This document shows positions 11,376-23,804 of a stretch of DNA of 64,000 nt, one piece after another. The DNA comes from Manis javanica. Lineage: Eukaryota; Chordata; Mammalia; Pholidota; Manidae. Below the pieces are notes generated by a model. The model was given only the letters and a program-made list of their open reading frames with translations, was not told the DNA's origin and searched no databases. The DNA lies in contig NC_133161.1 in assembly GCF_040802235.1 (NCBI RefSeq), positions 106,471,001 to 106,535,000 on the forward strand. Reading direction: 5' to 3'. The position numbers were made by a program, and so were the translations under genes. Positions within the stretch are counted from its first letter, which is position 1. Each line of letters begins with the position of its first letter.

Positions 11376-14229
11376 AATCGTCTTGAGCAGGCTTGGGAGT
11401 CTTTATCAGGCACTGGGTAGTCAGTGACAGGGATGCCTGGCTTAAAGTGACAGAAATTTGGTGTTATCAATGGAGAATATGTCATTTATTTATAGGGCAA
11501 TAAACATTTTAATTCACCTTTAGATTTCTCTGACTTTACAAAACTGAGTTATTGCTAACAAATTGTCATGGTTATAATTGTTGCTGTTTTGGTAAATCAC
11601 ATTTCCACATTAACTTCCAGTTCAGAACTGTAGGTGTATTTCTATTGTAGAAATTAGCAATAAACATTTTATTTTTTTAATTTGGGCAAGAGTGGAGTTA
11701 AATGGCCACCAAGGTTGTGCTGGATATAGTAGTATTGAAAGCAATTCTCTATAGATCTAAGATAATCAATCAACTCCAGACTGTCTTTCCTATTCTTGCC
11801 TCTAGCTTTTCCTTCTCCAGTGACAGAGATCTCTCCAAGGCCTGAAGACCACCCTCCTGGATTCAGATTGCTTGAGCTGGTCTGGAATCCAACACTCCTG
11901 ATAACAGCACCTGTGTGCTATCAGAGCGAACCACCTCCACACAATCTACGAGGTGGGGGTGGGGGAATGACCCAAGGCTGAGCATCAGAGCACAACATTC
12001 CCTGGCAGAAGCAGCTGGGCTCGCCAACATCCACTCTAGGCTTTCTAGTAACTAAGCCCCTGGCCTCTTTTCTTGCCTTAAATCAGAGGTCTCAGTTTTT
12101 TTCAGTCATCTGCAAGTGAAAGAGTCCTGACCTTCTTAGCCCCAGTGGTTGGTAAGGAGGATTTCATTTCTCTTCTTAGCCCAAACAGCTAAGAGGTCTA
12201 AAAGAGCTGATAGAAACGAGTATCTAAGAAATTCTTTTCACATTTGCTAAACTGGAAAAAAAAGAGTTTGATACCTTAGCTGATATGTTGTAGTTAAAGC
12301 CGGGACTGTAAACACATTGCCTAAACACCAATACTAAAGATTTGTTCATAAAAATGACACAACAGTTATAAATTTACTGACTTAGAGGCCTGAAACTTGA
12401 TGACAAACACTTATTTGAGAATGGCATATTTGTGTCTGACCCTTTCAGACTGATGGCCCATGACCAGAAAATATCATATTGTTTTGAATATTAACATTTT
12501 TGTCATTCTCGGGTAGAATTTATTACCAAGCCAGAATACATTACTGAAATGTTTTAGCAGTACCCTCATCCATTCATTCCTAATTCAAGGTGTCTATGTC
12601 AATACTCCATTTATCTTTCTTTCTGCCTGTTACCTCTTTATTACTCACTAAGTTGGTTCTTGGTGTTTTAAAATCTCATCTTCTAATTAAAGCAAATAGC
12701 AGCAAAGAAAGATGAACAAATAATTATAATAAATTGATCTGTGTGCCAATAATTAACCTAGTATACTCTACAAGTTTGAAATACATGCTGAAAATTATTT
12801 TGAGAAGTTGATTTTGTTGCTATGATGCCCATCCTAAAGTTGACACTTTAATTACCTAGATGCACAAACTAATGATAAAAGACTTAAATCATGTATTGAA
12901 ACGCTAACAAAGCCTTAACTTTAAAACATATCTAATAAATGACATGTTACTTTTGTCCCTTTATGCTAACAAAATCACTACATACATATTTGCATGTTAT
13001 CTCTTATGAAGAGAACTCTTGCACTTTACACTGTTATAATCAGTACATCCAAATTACTGCGTATGCTTCTAGTTTAATTTGCCCTTGAAAGTTTAAATTG
13101 CCTCATGTTTCTTCTATACATTCTTCATAGTGACCATTTTATTGACAATGTTACATAAAATATTACAATTCCTTTACATACTAAGCAGAAAAATTTTGTG
13201 CCCTTGATGTTGTAGAAAATGCTTCACTGCATATTCATGGGTCTATTTCTTGGGGGTCTCTGAATCCACTCAAAATCTCTGAGGGCCATTAAAGAGTTCC
13301 TTTACTGTTTCCTTCCTGGACATTAAGCAGTTTGTTCGTGACTCATTAACTGTCTATTCTCTCCCTTCCAGACCATATGTTCTGTTCATTCACTTCATAG
13401 TATACCAAAAACAAAAGTAGTAATTCCATTCCAAGTCTTAGTGTTCACTTTTTCTAATCTTTATTAGTTTAACTGGAAATGTGACAGGCCTATGATTTTC
13501 ATTTCAGGTACAGCTAAACATTTTTCTAAGTAATTTTATTAGTATTTTTATGAGAATTAGAGTGGGCAATTTCATTAATATTTAGTCTCCCTATTACTTC
13601 CCAAGAAGTCTGAAAAAGTGCACCCCGTCTAAGGAAGACAAATTGATCTCTGATTTAATTTACTAATTAACCTACATTTTCAATGCTGAAATGGAGTATA
13701 AGCAAGATTCCCTCTTCTAGTAAATTCCAGGTGACTCATTGTTATTTATGAGTCAAATCTATTCGATTACAAAGTGACACCCACTAGGAACTCCTGTTCT
13801 GTTTTGTTCCATGCAATAGAGTCAGCCTTAGGAAACAGCGGGAAACAGTTATGTTACTGATGCCAGTTACTGTGACTCCGTCCAATCCAGTGTCTGGATC
13901 CTACCCAAAGAGAAACTGTAGGAAGTCTGAAACACTACTGAAAAGTATTGTTATGCTAAGCTTTTAGAGTCTGCTAAAATAAAACACTTTTAGACAATGT
14001 GTCACCAACTGCTTCCTGTTCCTAGCTCTAGGCACATCATACTTCACTGTATGAAAGAGAGGTAAGTATGATCACAGTATTTGAATTCAAATTATAATAG
14101 CTTTCCAGTCAAATGTCAAAAAAACATCTGATTACCTTAAAATCCTTAACTATTCCTTGACAATTATGGAGGAAATGTTTTGGCACCCTACCAAAATACA
14201 GCAGCTTTAAGGTGGTCATGATACCACGG
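11376..14229. other. Intergenic, AT-rich, no gene recognised
   Basis: Low-GC sequence without open frames of note or a repeat family I can name. A few A- and T-runs occur. Nothing suggests an exon. Confidence 0.55.
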
Positions 14230-14815
14230 CAGAAGAGGAACTAGGAGCAGGAAAATGTGCATTTGCCCTTCAACTCAGAAATTCTGCTCCCAGGTATTCA
14301 CCAAAGCAAAGTCAAAACATATGATCATACAAAGATCATATTCACAGCAATTTTATTGATATTGATAATAGCCAAGAATTGGGAACAACCCAATGTCCAA
14401 CAATTGGCGAAGGAATAAACATAATGCAGCTCACCCATACAGCAGAGTACTGATCCAGCAATACAAAGAACAACTGCTGAGAGACGAAACAATGTGCGTG
14501 AATCAACACCAACAAGCAGAGCGGTAACAGCCACACACTGAACACTTCATACTGTATAGTTCCTTCTGAAATTCTAGAAAATACAAGCTAGTTTATAGTG
14601 ACATAAAGTAGATTGGTAATTGGATGGGGCAAGGGGTAGAGAAAGGGGTCTGCAAAGGAGCCTGAGAAGCCCTGTGAGGGTGATGAAGATTCCCCATGTC
14701 TCAGTGATAGTGGTGATTTCCCAGGGCCTTCAATGTTAATACTCAGTGAATCATACACTTTAAACAGACTCAGTATATTATATGTAAACTATTCCTCGAT
14801 CAAGGTGACAATATT
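14230..14815 (+). repeat. L1M-type LINE-1 3' end, sense
   Basis: Typical L1 3' wording: 'cagcaattttattgatattg', 'aatagccaagaattgggaac', then 'aacccaatgtccaacaattg'. The 3'UTR blocks follow ('ggggcaaggggtagagaaag', 'actcagtgaatcatacactt', 'attcctcgatcaaggtgaca'). It is a 5'-truncated, much diverged copy. Confidence 0.75.
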
Positions 14816-15290
14816 TTTTTCAATTGACAAAAGACTTAAAACAGATACTTCACAAATGGTCAGTGCACAAAAAAAGCTCAATACCACTAGACAACAGAGA
14901 AATACAATAACCATATAAAACCATTTAATGAATGCATTTTATGGCATGTAAATTATACCTTAACTTTTAAAGATCAGATCTTAAAAAGAGAATAAAAATA
15001 AAATCTATTTTTAAATAAGAAACAAAACAGAAATCCTATTTGCAAATGCGTGAAATCAGTGCTATAGATTATGCATTTAGCATTGTTTGGAAATACTCTG
15101 TCGCCTTCAATAGGGAACCAGGTAAATAAATTACAGTACCTACATAATAGGAAACACTCTACTATAGCAAGAAAGAATGAGGAACTGTTAAATGTTATGG
15201 AATGAGCTCCATGATGTATAATATATATACATATGAGTATATTTTAGGTGTAGAAACAACACTGTGTGCATAGGGTGTGTCTGGAAGAAC
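14816..15290 (+). repeat. Second L1M-type 3' fragment(s)
   Basis: 'aattgacaaaagacttaaaa' to 'gtgcacaaaaaaagctcaat' repeats the L1 ORF2-end wording. At 15,105-15,225 'aatagggaaccaggtaaata' and 'atggaatgagctccatgatg' match the L1M 3'UTR. Together these are probably one or two broken copies abutting the preceding element. Confidence 0.6.
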
Positions 15291-16135
15291 CTTCAGGAGC
15301 TGCTGAGACTGTTGCCTCCTGGGAGGAAAACTGTGTAGCTGGGACAGAAGCCTCCACTCTACAGATTTCAAAACCTACTTAATTCGAACCATGTGAATGT
15401 GTTAAGTGCTCCAATTTTAAATTATGTGAGATTAATTAATTCAGTAAACACGAACAGCCCATATCCCTTCACACTTAAGTGTACTGAAAACCAGTCCCTC
15501 GCCTCCCAGGACCGCTGACCCCGCTGACCTCTCAGCTCATTCCCAGCTGTGCCTCAGTGAGCAGGGACCTGCCCAGCTCCGCCTGGAGCCCTGCTGTGGG
15601 TCCTTCTTCTCCCCCAGGCCACCCTCGGTGCCCCACAGAGTGGCGCCTCTCCTCCTCCTCCCTCCACAGGTGCCCTTCAGATCCTCATGTGGTACAGGAT
15701 GTCACCGACCGCTGCCTATGAAAATAGGGGAAAAAGGAGACATATAAAAGGAAAGACTTTTTTTTTCTGAATGTGAAGATTTGCTACTATAAGGAGGTGG
15801 GGAGAATATTTTTTAAATGTCAGTATTTCCTAAATATTCCTATGACCAATAAAATTCCATCTAAAACCCCACTCCAATCAGATCCTTGGCCCACCACTCC
15901 AGTAACACTTTTTCTTGATAAGGACCTTGATGACATTCTGTGCTGGATTCCCCTGAATCTGCAGCTTTTGGTGTAGCTGATCAACCCTTCCTCCTTGGAG
16001 CCTGTTCTCCACCTGCCTCAGGATGGGAGCAGACCAGGCCTCCCTTCTCAGCCTCCTTCAGCTCCTCCTCACATCTCCTGGGTCTCTCACACGGGTGAGG
16101 GGCTTCAGGGCTCAGGACTCTGCCCGCTCCTCCTT
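15291..16135. other. Intergenic, nothing firm
   Basis: 15,490-15,700 is GC-richer and pyrimidine-rich but has no exon I can support. The small open frames here are pyrimidine-bias artefacts. Confidence 0.5.
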
Positions 16136-16860
16136 GCCACGTGTACCTGCTTCCAAACCCTACACAGTCTCATTCACTCCCAAGATTTTAAGTATGATCT
16201 GTATGCCCATGACCCCAATTTTTATCTTTTGCTGGGACTCCTCTCCCGAAGCCCAAACTCATATATGCAACACCCTACCCAGTATCTCCACTTGAAAGTC
16301 TAAAACTATCTTAAACACAGAGGGTCCAAGCCAGACTCTTGGACTTCCCCTTCCACACCTCTCCTCCCACCCCTCCATTCTCCCTCAGAGTGAAGACACC
16401 ACCCCTACTTGCACTCCACAGCTCCAAGCCAGGCCCTCACCTAACCTGGATTATTGTAATAGTCTCTTGCCTGCCTTATTTTGTTCTGTACATGGCCCCA
16501 GAGGGATCCGGAAAGACCTAATGCATCATGGGTGTCACTTCTCTGTTTAAAGTCTTCCAATTTTTTCCATTTATTTTCTAGTAAAAGCTGGAAACAGTAT
16601 AATGCCTACAGAGGCCCCCTGCCCTCTGACTTCAGTCCCTGCCTCCTTCCCACTCCCCAACGCATTCCAGCCACACTGGATAGACAAGGCCTGTTCCCCC
16701 AGGCCCCTGCCAGACTCACTGCCTCTCCTCCATGTACTTCAAATGCCCCTTCTCACTGAAGTCCCCATGCCATCTCCTTTAAGCTTCTTGATCTTTACAC
16801 TCTTCCTTACTTCATTATTCTGCTCAGCACTTATCCCATAATATATATGATTACTCGTAG
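16136..16860 (+). repeat. L2 LINE fragment, sense
   Basis: 'acctggattattgtaatagt' with 'ctcttgcctgcc', 'cacttctctgtttaaagtct' with 'tccaatttt', and 'cgcattccagccacactgga' follow the order of the L2 consensus. The overlapping ORFs of 60-100 codons are the broken L2 frame or its shadows. Confidence 0.7.
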
Positions 16861-18349
16861 TCTTGTACCGTGTGCTGGGCACCATTCTAACCAGTCGGGG
16901 GCCAAACAGCAATCAATGAAGGCACACAGGAGTCTCTTGACCAAGTGCATGCATGCAGGCTTGATGGCTGCACACTGTCCTACACAGAGAAGCAGGCTCA
17001 CAATCACCCAGGGCTAGCTGAAAGCCAGCTGCGCTCTCCTTTCTCCTTAACCCCAAACAAGCTGTAGAAAGGATGGCAAAGGTCAGCTCTCCACAGCTCC
17101 GTGTCCCACTACTGGTGTGAGAGCAGACAAATCAGCAAGCTGTCTTGGCAGGTTACCAGAGGAGCACCGCAGATCCTGCTGAGGCAGGACAGGGGTCTCC
17201 GTGGATACAGCACCTCGGAGAGACACAGCCCCTGCTGCTGGCCCTGGGATCCAGCAGTCTGCTCCTAGCAGACGCATGGCTCCCTGCCTTGGGATTGTGT
17301 GACACTTCCCAGCTGGAATCCTAGGCCCAGGCCTGCTGGGTGGAAGGGGGAGCTACAAGCGGCCAGAGCATGACGGTGGTCTATTTTCCAGAAGGCAGGC
17401 TTTCTGTCTCCTCTGTCTGAGGGCAGCCGTAGGCTCAGGGGAGGATACTGACCATGAACCAGACTGGTCTGTAAAGCTGTCAGATGCCACTGAACTTATT
17501 TTAATCTTTATCCAGAACTTGGGGTCATCAGCCTCCCAGGGCAAGGTAAAGACATCCCACCACCTCAGTCCAAACACAGCCCACTCACCTACCCAAGGCC
17601 CACAGCCTGGGAACCACCAGGATCTGGTGACAGGGAGCAGATGAGAGCGTCTCTTCTCAGAAGCTTCAGCACAAGGCTGTTCACCTCCTACAGATGTGGC
17701 CACTCTTCAAGGTGGTTTTAGACTGTACCCAACAGCAGCCAGCTTGGCGGTCCGTGGAGCTGGGGTGACATGGTTCCCATGCAGCACTTCCTCGAGACCG
17801 CCGGACTATGCCCGAGGGGCCAGGTCTGTCCAGAACACTTTCTGAGAATGAGTTAAATTTGTGAGCCAGAAAGGATCCACCAAGAGCATTTACCCAGCAC
17901 ACCTGGGAGGCCTGTGCAGCCAGAGCAGGGACCTGGGCTGCTGCAGAGGGAGCGGGGCCTGGGCTCAGGTGAGGCCAGCGAGAATGAGAGGAAGGTGCCC
18001 CAGCTCAGTCCAGAGAACCCAGCATGCAGGTGGGAGCACCTGGGTGCTTGGCTGAGGACCCATGCACCCTGGGACACGCCCTTAGAAGGAAGGCCAGGCC
18101 CCCGTGCTGGGGCTGGGAGCTCAATTCCCTGCTCCTTCCGCTGGTTACCAGGACCAACATGCCGGGGCCCATTCCATGCTGCCAGCGGCAAGAGAAATTG
18201 CCCCAGTCGGTTTCCCTGAAGACTGTCGGGACCTCCCTCTTCGGTGGCAGATGCTGGGCAAAAGACACTGCAGGAAATCTAACTAACGATCTGAAAAAAC
18301 AAAACTTAAGAAACAGCGCAAATCTCAGAAAAGGAGATGGGGAGGCAAC
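16861..18349. other. Intergenic, GC rising towards the right
   Basis: 16,865-16,950 has the 'gtgctgggcaccattctaac' wording of a common old interspersed repeat that I cannot name. The rest is moderately GC-rich. It holds overlapping open frames on both strands (e.g. 17,353-17,703 minus, 17,853-18,191 minus), but none resembles a known protein and none has codon structure clearly better than its shadows. Confidence 0.45.
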
Positions 18350-18960
18350 CCAAGTTCCCCGCCTCGGGTGCCAGCCGCGTCCTGCTGAAATCAGCGAAAG
18401 CTCAGGCCCAGCCCGTCCGTTTCCAATCCCTTATTTAAAAGTGAAAGATTAAAGAAGAAACCGAAAAGTTTCCCGGGGGCAGGGGTGACGAGCAAAAGCA
18501 GTAAAAAAAAGAAGTTACGAATCCTTATCAGCCACACAGGGCAGGGCCAGCTCCAGGCTGAGTCCCGGGCGGCTCTGCAAGGTCAAAACCGCGGAAATCC
18601 CAGCCCCGCCTGAGGGGGAGGCCCTTCAGCACTGGGCAGACTCCTGCCACCCTCTGCGTTTGGCCTCGGGTCCCACCGGCATGAAGAGAGCCGACGTTCA
18701 CCTTCACAGCTGCCTGAGGTCCCAGTATCAGCCTCAAATCAGAGACTTCTCCCCACCCCCACCCCACAGAAAGGGACGCGGGATTCAAAGCGACCTTTCA
18801 AGAAAGGCAATCGGGGAGCTATTGTGCAGAGGCGCTGCGCGCCCGTCCGGCCGCTCGGGGAGTGCCAGCTGATGGCACGCATTCTCAGCCCGTTAGCGTG
18901 TCCATCTGCGGTCGGGGTGAGCACGACTGCGGGTGCCAGCCCGCTTCTGGACATTCACTG
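18350..18960. promoter_or_regulatory. CpG-rich patch about 5 kb upstream of EGFR
   Basis: CpG dinucleotides are far denser here than in the flanks. Examples are 'aaaaccgcggaaatcc' near 18,585 and the cluster around 'gcgctgcgcgcccgtccggc' at 18,831-18,850. A 'ccttttctctcttgcag' acceptor-like site ends at 18,978 and a 'ggggtgagc' donor-like site lies near 18,917. They are only about 60 bases apart, so they do not form an ordinary intron together. The patch may be an upstream enhancer or the promoter of a noncoding transcript. This is an inference from composition only. Confidence 0.45.
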
Positions 18961-19500
18961 CCCTTTTCTCTCTTGCAGCTGCTACAACAAATAGCAGTTC
19001 TTTTGATGGCAAGTAACAACGCTGGTCCTCAAAGTTCGAAATTAGAAATCTCAGGAAAAATCATTGTTGCTAAGCTGCGTCTTGGGGAGGTTGAAGGAGT
19101 ATTCTTTTTAAATAAAAATTTTAATGACTACTTTTATGTTTAGATTGTTCATATGACCATGAACACTAACTGAAGGATGAATCTAATGGGCTGCACTCCA
19201 TGACAGGGCTCAGAGCCGAGCCAGTGAGTTACTTCTTTATTGCTGTGTCTGCATATACAGAAGGCTTAGAAAATTGCCAGGGAAATGAAAGAAGTTGTAT
19301 ATGCAGCATAGCTCCATGCACACAGTCATGCCTACATCATTTCACGTCATAAGAAATCTGTATGACCAGCACTTAACGACAATTTATATAGGAAAAAAGG
19401 CAGGTTTTCGTTTGGACAGATTGAAAAAAAAACATGCTCAAAGTCCCATTTAGTTAATGGCAATTTTTAGATCCCTCTTCATTTGGCCACCTGCCCTGAA
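18961..19500. other. Intergenic, nothing identified
   Basis: Base composition drops back to AT-rich. The open frame ending at 19,143 starts in the CpG patch and resembles no protein I know. Confidence 0.5.
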
Positions 19501-19501
19501 T

Positions 19502-19526
19502 ACACACACACACACACACACACACA
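19502..19526. repeat. (AC)n microsatellite
   Basis: Uninterrupted AC dinucleotides, about 12 units, followed by alternating TA/TG-rich sequence to about 19,625. The whole stretch alternates purine and pyrimidine. Confidence 0.95.
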
Positions 19527-20764
19527 ACATATATATGGTTGTATGTATAACATACATATAACATTAACATGTATATATTATAGAAATCCATGTGAATGAT
19601 CATATATATATCAAACATAAATAAATAATATAATGTATTGGCAAAATATATAATTTGAATATTTAAATTTTATAACCTTCTTGTGTAAATTAAGGTATGT
19701 TAGGGTGTAATAGAGTAAGAGACACCCTGCAAACCCTGGCGGCCTGACAAGGGCTGTCTCCTTCTCACTTTTCTCCCCAGCGTGCACACGTGACCTGTAC
19801 GTCCTGCTGGGGGCCGCAGACTTCAACGCTATAGCAAGAATTCAGGCCCATGAACTGGTGGGTCAGGCTTGGTGGTGACCTGGAAACTTAATATCCTTCC
19901 TGAAGTGAACATGAAAGCAGACCTAGTTGGCCAGCAACTCTTATTTTTCAAGAGTAACAAAATCCACCTTTTAAATATCAATCTCCTGATTTTCAAATGT
20001 TGACATTAACCCAGTTAAAGGAAATATTGAACAAGCCTCGCAAAGCCACATCTGTATCCTGAACTTGGCCTGTAGGCCTCCAGTTTCAACCATGAGGCTG
20101 TTTCTAGTGGAGACTACCGTGGAGACAAGTAGTGACACCTTGGTCAAAACTATTCAATTTCAGTTTTAAGCCTTTCACATGTGCAAAGCATTGTGCAGGG
20201 CCCAAAAACCTCTTTAGCACTGTACATAGGCATTAACAAACATCCTGACAATGCCAGGAAATGCTGTCCTGCTTGCTAAGCATTACATAACCACAGCCCT
20301 AGAGATAATGAGGAATACTAAGAACACTAGCCACAAATTAATGCCTCAGCAGTTTTTTGTCAGCATATTATTCCTGAAAAAGAAGCTGCTTTTTCCATAT
20401 TCTGCCAGAGACAGGTCTCAACCAAGAGTCAAATGCAAATAACCTGACTCAAAGTGAGAGAATAAATGGTGAGGAACCTGAGAAACTCTGCCCCAGGAGT
20501 GCCCACGGGCCTGGCAGGGGTCCCTCCTGAGGTCACTGACCCTGCCTTACAGGAATAGGCCATGTCTATTCATAGCACAAATGCAAAACTAGAAAAGGAC
20601 AGGCAGTTGAAAAATAAGTCTCCCTCCAACCCGACCCCCGGCCACCTAGTTCTGCTCAGAGGCAACCCTGTTACCACATTCTTGCGCCCTCTTAAAATAT
20701 ATCTTCAGAAGAGCTGTTGAATGAATGTATATTGAAATGGAAACCTATTCTAGAAATGCAAGTT
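19527..20764. other. Intergenic, nothing identified
   Basis: A TA-rich low-complexity stretch continues to about 19,670. Beyond that the sequence is ordinary and I see no gene or repeat with confidence. Confidence 0.5.
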
Positions 20765-21150
20765 CTTATGGAATTTTAAGATGGGAAGGGACCTAGCTCA
20801 GTTCTCAATTCACAGCTTCCTTGAGTGTTGCTCCTGCATACAAATCTTTCTAAGGATGGACAAACCCATTCCACTCGGAGGCAGCTCATTCCACTTTTAG
20901 ATAGCCCTGGAGTTTTTGAATGATAATTTTTTTAAATTCTGAAATCTGCCACTCTGGTGTTTTTCCTCATTAGTCCTCGCTTTGACACCTCAGAGGCCAG
21001 AGAAAACAGGCGGTCAAATGCCTCCTGCCCAAGATGGAGCTTAGAGTTTTTGAAGATCCCTATCTTCACTCTGCCAAAGAACCCATTTCCCCTCCCCTTC
21101 ACAGGGCATGTGGTTCCAGGGGATTCACAGCATGTTCTGTCCAGAAAAGA
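20765..21150 (-). repeat. L3/CR1-type LINE, antisense
   Basis: 'gcagctcattccacttttag' with 'atagccctgg', then 'tctgaaatctgccactctgg', then 'agtttttgaagatccctatc' is the complement of the L3/CR1 3' end (ggcagcccattccatttttggacagctct ... ctgaaatctgcctccctg ... atacttgaagacagctatc). The 123-codon + frame over 20,957-21,328 is a shadow of this element. Confidence 0.75.
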
Positions 21151-21159
21151 AAAGATTAA

Positions 21160-21180
21160 ACTCTTATTTAAAATAAGAGT
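21160..21180. repeat. Near-perfect 21-bp inverted repeat
   Basis: ACTCTTATTT and AAATAAGAGT flank a single A, so each arm is the exact reverse complement of the other. The core CTCTTATTTAAAA recurs at 21,195-21,207. Confidence 0.9.
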
Positions 21181-21504
21181 AAAAAAAGAAAACCTCTTAT
21201 TTAAAACTCTTAAGATGACTCTTCCAAGAGGAAAAGTGCTCATGAGAGGAGGAAAAAGCTTCCCATTTGTAGCTGACAAAGAGAGTGAAAGCTGTGTTAT
21301 GAAAGCTGATAGACCACATGAAGTTTAATATGGGAAATACCAGAGTACATCACGATACACTTGCTAGTATAGTGTGCATGGAGATATTATCCAGGAATCT
21401 TTGTGTGAAGCAGAAATTTTGGCTGTAACTTCTCTAAAAAGTTTTCAAAATATTTTGAGATGGAATTTGGGGTCCTGAAGTCTCCATTTGAAGAGCTGCA
21501 GTGT

Positions 21505-21625
21505 GAGAGTGATGAAGAACACAGACTGGATTAGGGCTCAAGGCTGCCTCACCGCTGGCAAGTGTGCTTCAGAACCTCAGGCAGGTTACTACTTGGCCCA
21601 TTCCAGCCAGTGTCGCCTTGCTATG
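21505..21625 (+). repeat. MIR, sense
   Basis: 'agaacacagactggattagg' then 'caaggctgcctcaccgctgg' follows the 5' part of the MIR consensus (gagcacgggctctggagtcaga...cctgggttcaaatcc). Confidence 0.6.
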
Positions 21626-23249
21626 AAGGGCAGGCAGAAGCATAAACTAGCTCCTGGGAAGTCATATCAGCACACTGTTACTAGTCTGCAGCATGGAGTC
21701 CGGGCAGCTGCTGCTGGGCCCTGAAAGAGTGTGTGCTCAGTATGCGGCCCCGGATATGACCGGGGATCACTCGGCAGAGACTGGGTGCCTGAGCATGCAC
21801 TAGGCAGGACCCAGTCTGGACAAAGCTTCGTTCTCTCAAGAGAACATCGTCTCTGCCAGCTTGCCTATATGGTTCTGAGCAAATAACACAGTGTTCAGTG
21901 TACCCACATATCTGCAGAGTACAAAATTATCCTGAATGTCACAAATTCAGAAGAGAAACTCAAACTTTACCCGGTGTTGCAGTAGGATGTTGAGCCCACC
22001 CATTCCTCTGGGACCAGCCCAGCACTACGTGGCTGTATGAAGTGTCTCACGGCCCCTTGGAGTAATTGTTTTCACCAAGCTTTGCTTCCTGAGATGCCAT
22101 CAGATAGTATTGTTCGTATATGGAGTCTGCCGCTGTTGTTCCTGTGCACCATGAAGAGGTGGTGGGAGAAAACTTGGGTCTTTACACTGTCTTCTTTTGG
22201 GAAACTCACAGAAGGAATGCATTCCTATGTACTCTCAAAAATTAGTTGCAGCTTCAATTAATGGTGTTTTAATATAGGACAATATGCCTGTGCCTATCAA
22301 ATCTGACAAAAGCCTTAGAGCTAAACTCACAGCCTCGCTGAGTAAATGCACAGGGCTTGCAGTGTGCAGGTCCCCTGTAAGGCTCCCTCTCAGCTTCATT
22401 CTATGTCCTTTGCCCATTCTGGGTCCTCCTGTTGTGCTTCCAGTCTACCCCTACCTAACTCATGTTACCTCTGTGGTTGCATTTCTTTACAAATAGCTTT
22501 AAGTCCATATTGAGACTGTGTGGAGGGAACCAAACACAGAGCCCTGGAACCCTCACAGCCTTCTTCATGCAGCAGCTGGGTGACTTCAGGGCACAGTGGT
22601 CATGCTGCTTTAAAACAAAGGAGCAAACACAAATGCGTCTAAATTCAGAGGAAAAGGTGCATGTTCTGTGGGTGGTGAGTAGCCCAGGCCTTGCTCTTGC
22701 TGGATGGAAGGAAAGATGCTAAGTTCCTCTCTTCCACAGGAACAGTACCTATCTTCACTCCACTTCCTTCGGAACTGATCTCTGCTTCAACAGGAGGGAT
22801 GCCAGACTGGAACCCAGCCTGGACACTGGATACAGGAGAACAGGAAAGATCTGGGTGTAGAAAGGGCCTCATAGGTGAGAGAGCAGTGGGATTAGGGTGG
22901 ACTTTGCTGAAGGAGTTCAGCTGGAGTTTCTGGAGTGGAGAAAGCGAATTTCTTGTGGTCAAATACTTGGTGAGTTTCCCTGGCGGTCCCCTTCTTGTCT
23001 CCACGGACCTAAGGCTGTCTCGGGGCAGTGGAGCACTACCTTCTCTAGAAGTATCTCCACTAGCGTTTGCCTGGAGCCTTCACTAAGTGCTTGACTTGCG
23101 AAGTGATTTACTGCACGAATCTGCTTTTTGAAATCACCCGTTTGGTTCCTGATGTGAACTGATGTGGGCTCCCTCGGTACTCTCACGATTGGGTGCCCAC
23201 ATTTCAGACGATTTTGAGGGTGCCTAACGGGATCCGAAAGACCCTGGGG
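21626..23249. other. Distal upstream region of EGFR
   Basis: No gene is seen. Open frames such as 22,691-23,086 (+) and 22,645-23,004 (-) are mutual shadows without exon signals. GC content rises from about 23,150 into the EGFR CpG island. Confidence 0.5.
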
Positions 23250-23589
23250 CTTGAGAGCCCAGCTCAGAGGCCCCGCACTCCTGCCTTGCGGGCGCGGCGC
23301 GGAATGACTGGCGGCCAGGCCGGCCCGCGACCGACACCGGGAGCCCGGGGTGCCGCCGAGCAGCTGGGGCGACCACAGGGTGGTTTCCCGTCCGCGCCAC
23401 CACCCGGCCTCGGGCCTACGACTCAGCCAGTTTGCCCGGGGCTGGTGCGTTTGCTCCGAGTGTTGGAGGGAGGACAACGGGAAATGGTGACCTTCGCCCA
23501 ACTTCGGCCCGACAAAGAAGGCATCACCGCGACGGCACTGCCAGCCGCCAGGGCCGGGTCCTGAAGAGCAGCGCAGGGTAGTCCCACTA

Positions 23590-23804
23590 GGAAATGCGCT
23601 CCCACGGCCCGGCGCTGCCCCCACGCGCCACCCGCGCGTTCGGGCCACGGGGCCGCGGCCGCAGCCTAGGCACCGCCCGCCCGCGCGCCGCCCGCCCTCT
23701 GCTCCTCCTCTGCTCCTCGCGATCCCTCCTCCTCCGGGTCCCTCCTCCGAGTCCCTCCTCCTCCCGGCTCGGCCTCGCCGCGCCCCCGCCCCGCGAGCTA
23801 GACG
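23590..23804 (+). promoter_or_regulatory. EGFR: EGFR core promoter: TATA-less, GC boxes, TCC tract
   Basis: There is no TATA or CAAT box upstream of the predicted start. A pyrimidine-rich tract at 23,697-23,767 repeats TCC/TCCTCC units. A GC box (CCCCCGCCCCGC) lies at about 23,783-23,794, and 'gagctagacgtctgggcagc' follows at 23,795. From memory this matches the human EGFR promoter, where an S1-nuclease-sensitive homopurine/homopyrimidine stretch and Sp1 sites precede several clustered start sites. Initiation is expected at about 23,800-23,815. The start is placed by similarity, not by transcript data. Confidence 0.8.
23697..23767. promoter_or_regulatory. EGFR: Homopyrimidine (TCC)n tract
   Basis: A run of C/T with few interruptions, built on CTCCTCC units. 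The complementary strand is GGA-rich (gggaggagga). Such mirror-like tracts can adopt triplex or G-rich folded structures. The equivalent tract in human EGFR is described as S1-sensitive and bound by Sp1 and other GC-binding factors. Confidence 0.75.

Noticed and set aside
18862..19143. 93-codon + frame at the edge of the upstream CpG patch, considered as a small gene or exon
   Set aside because: The polypyrimidine-AG at 18,978 is a plausible acceptor, but no paired donor at a normal distance and no known protein support it.
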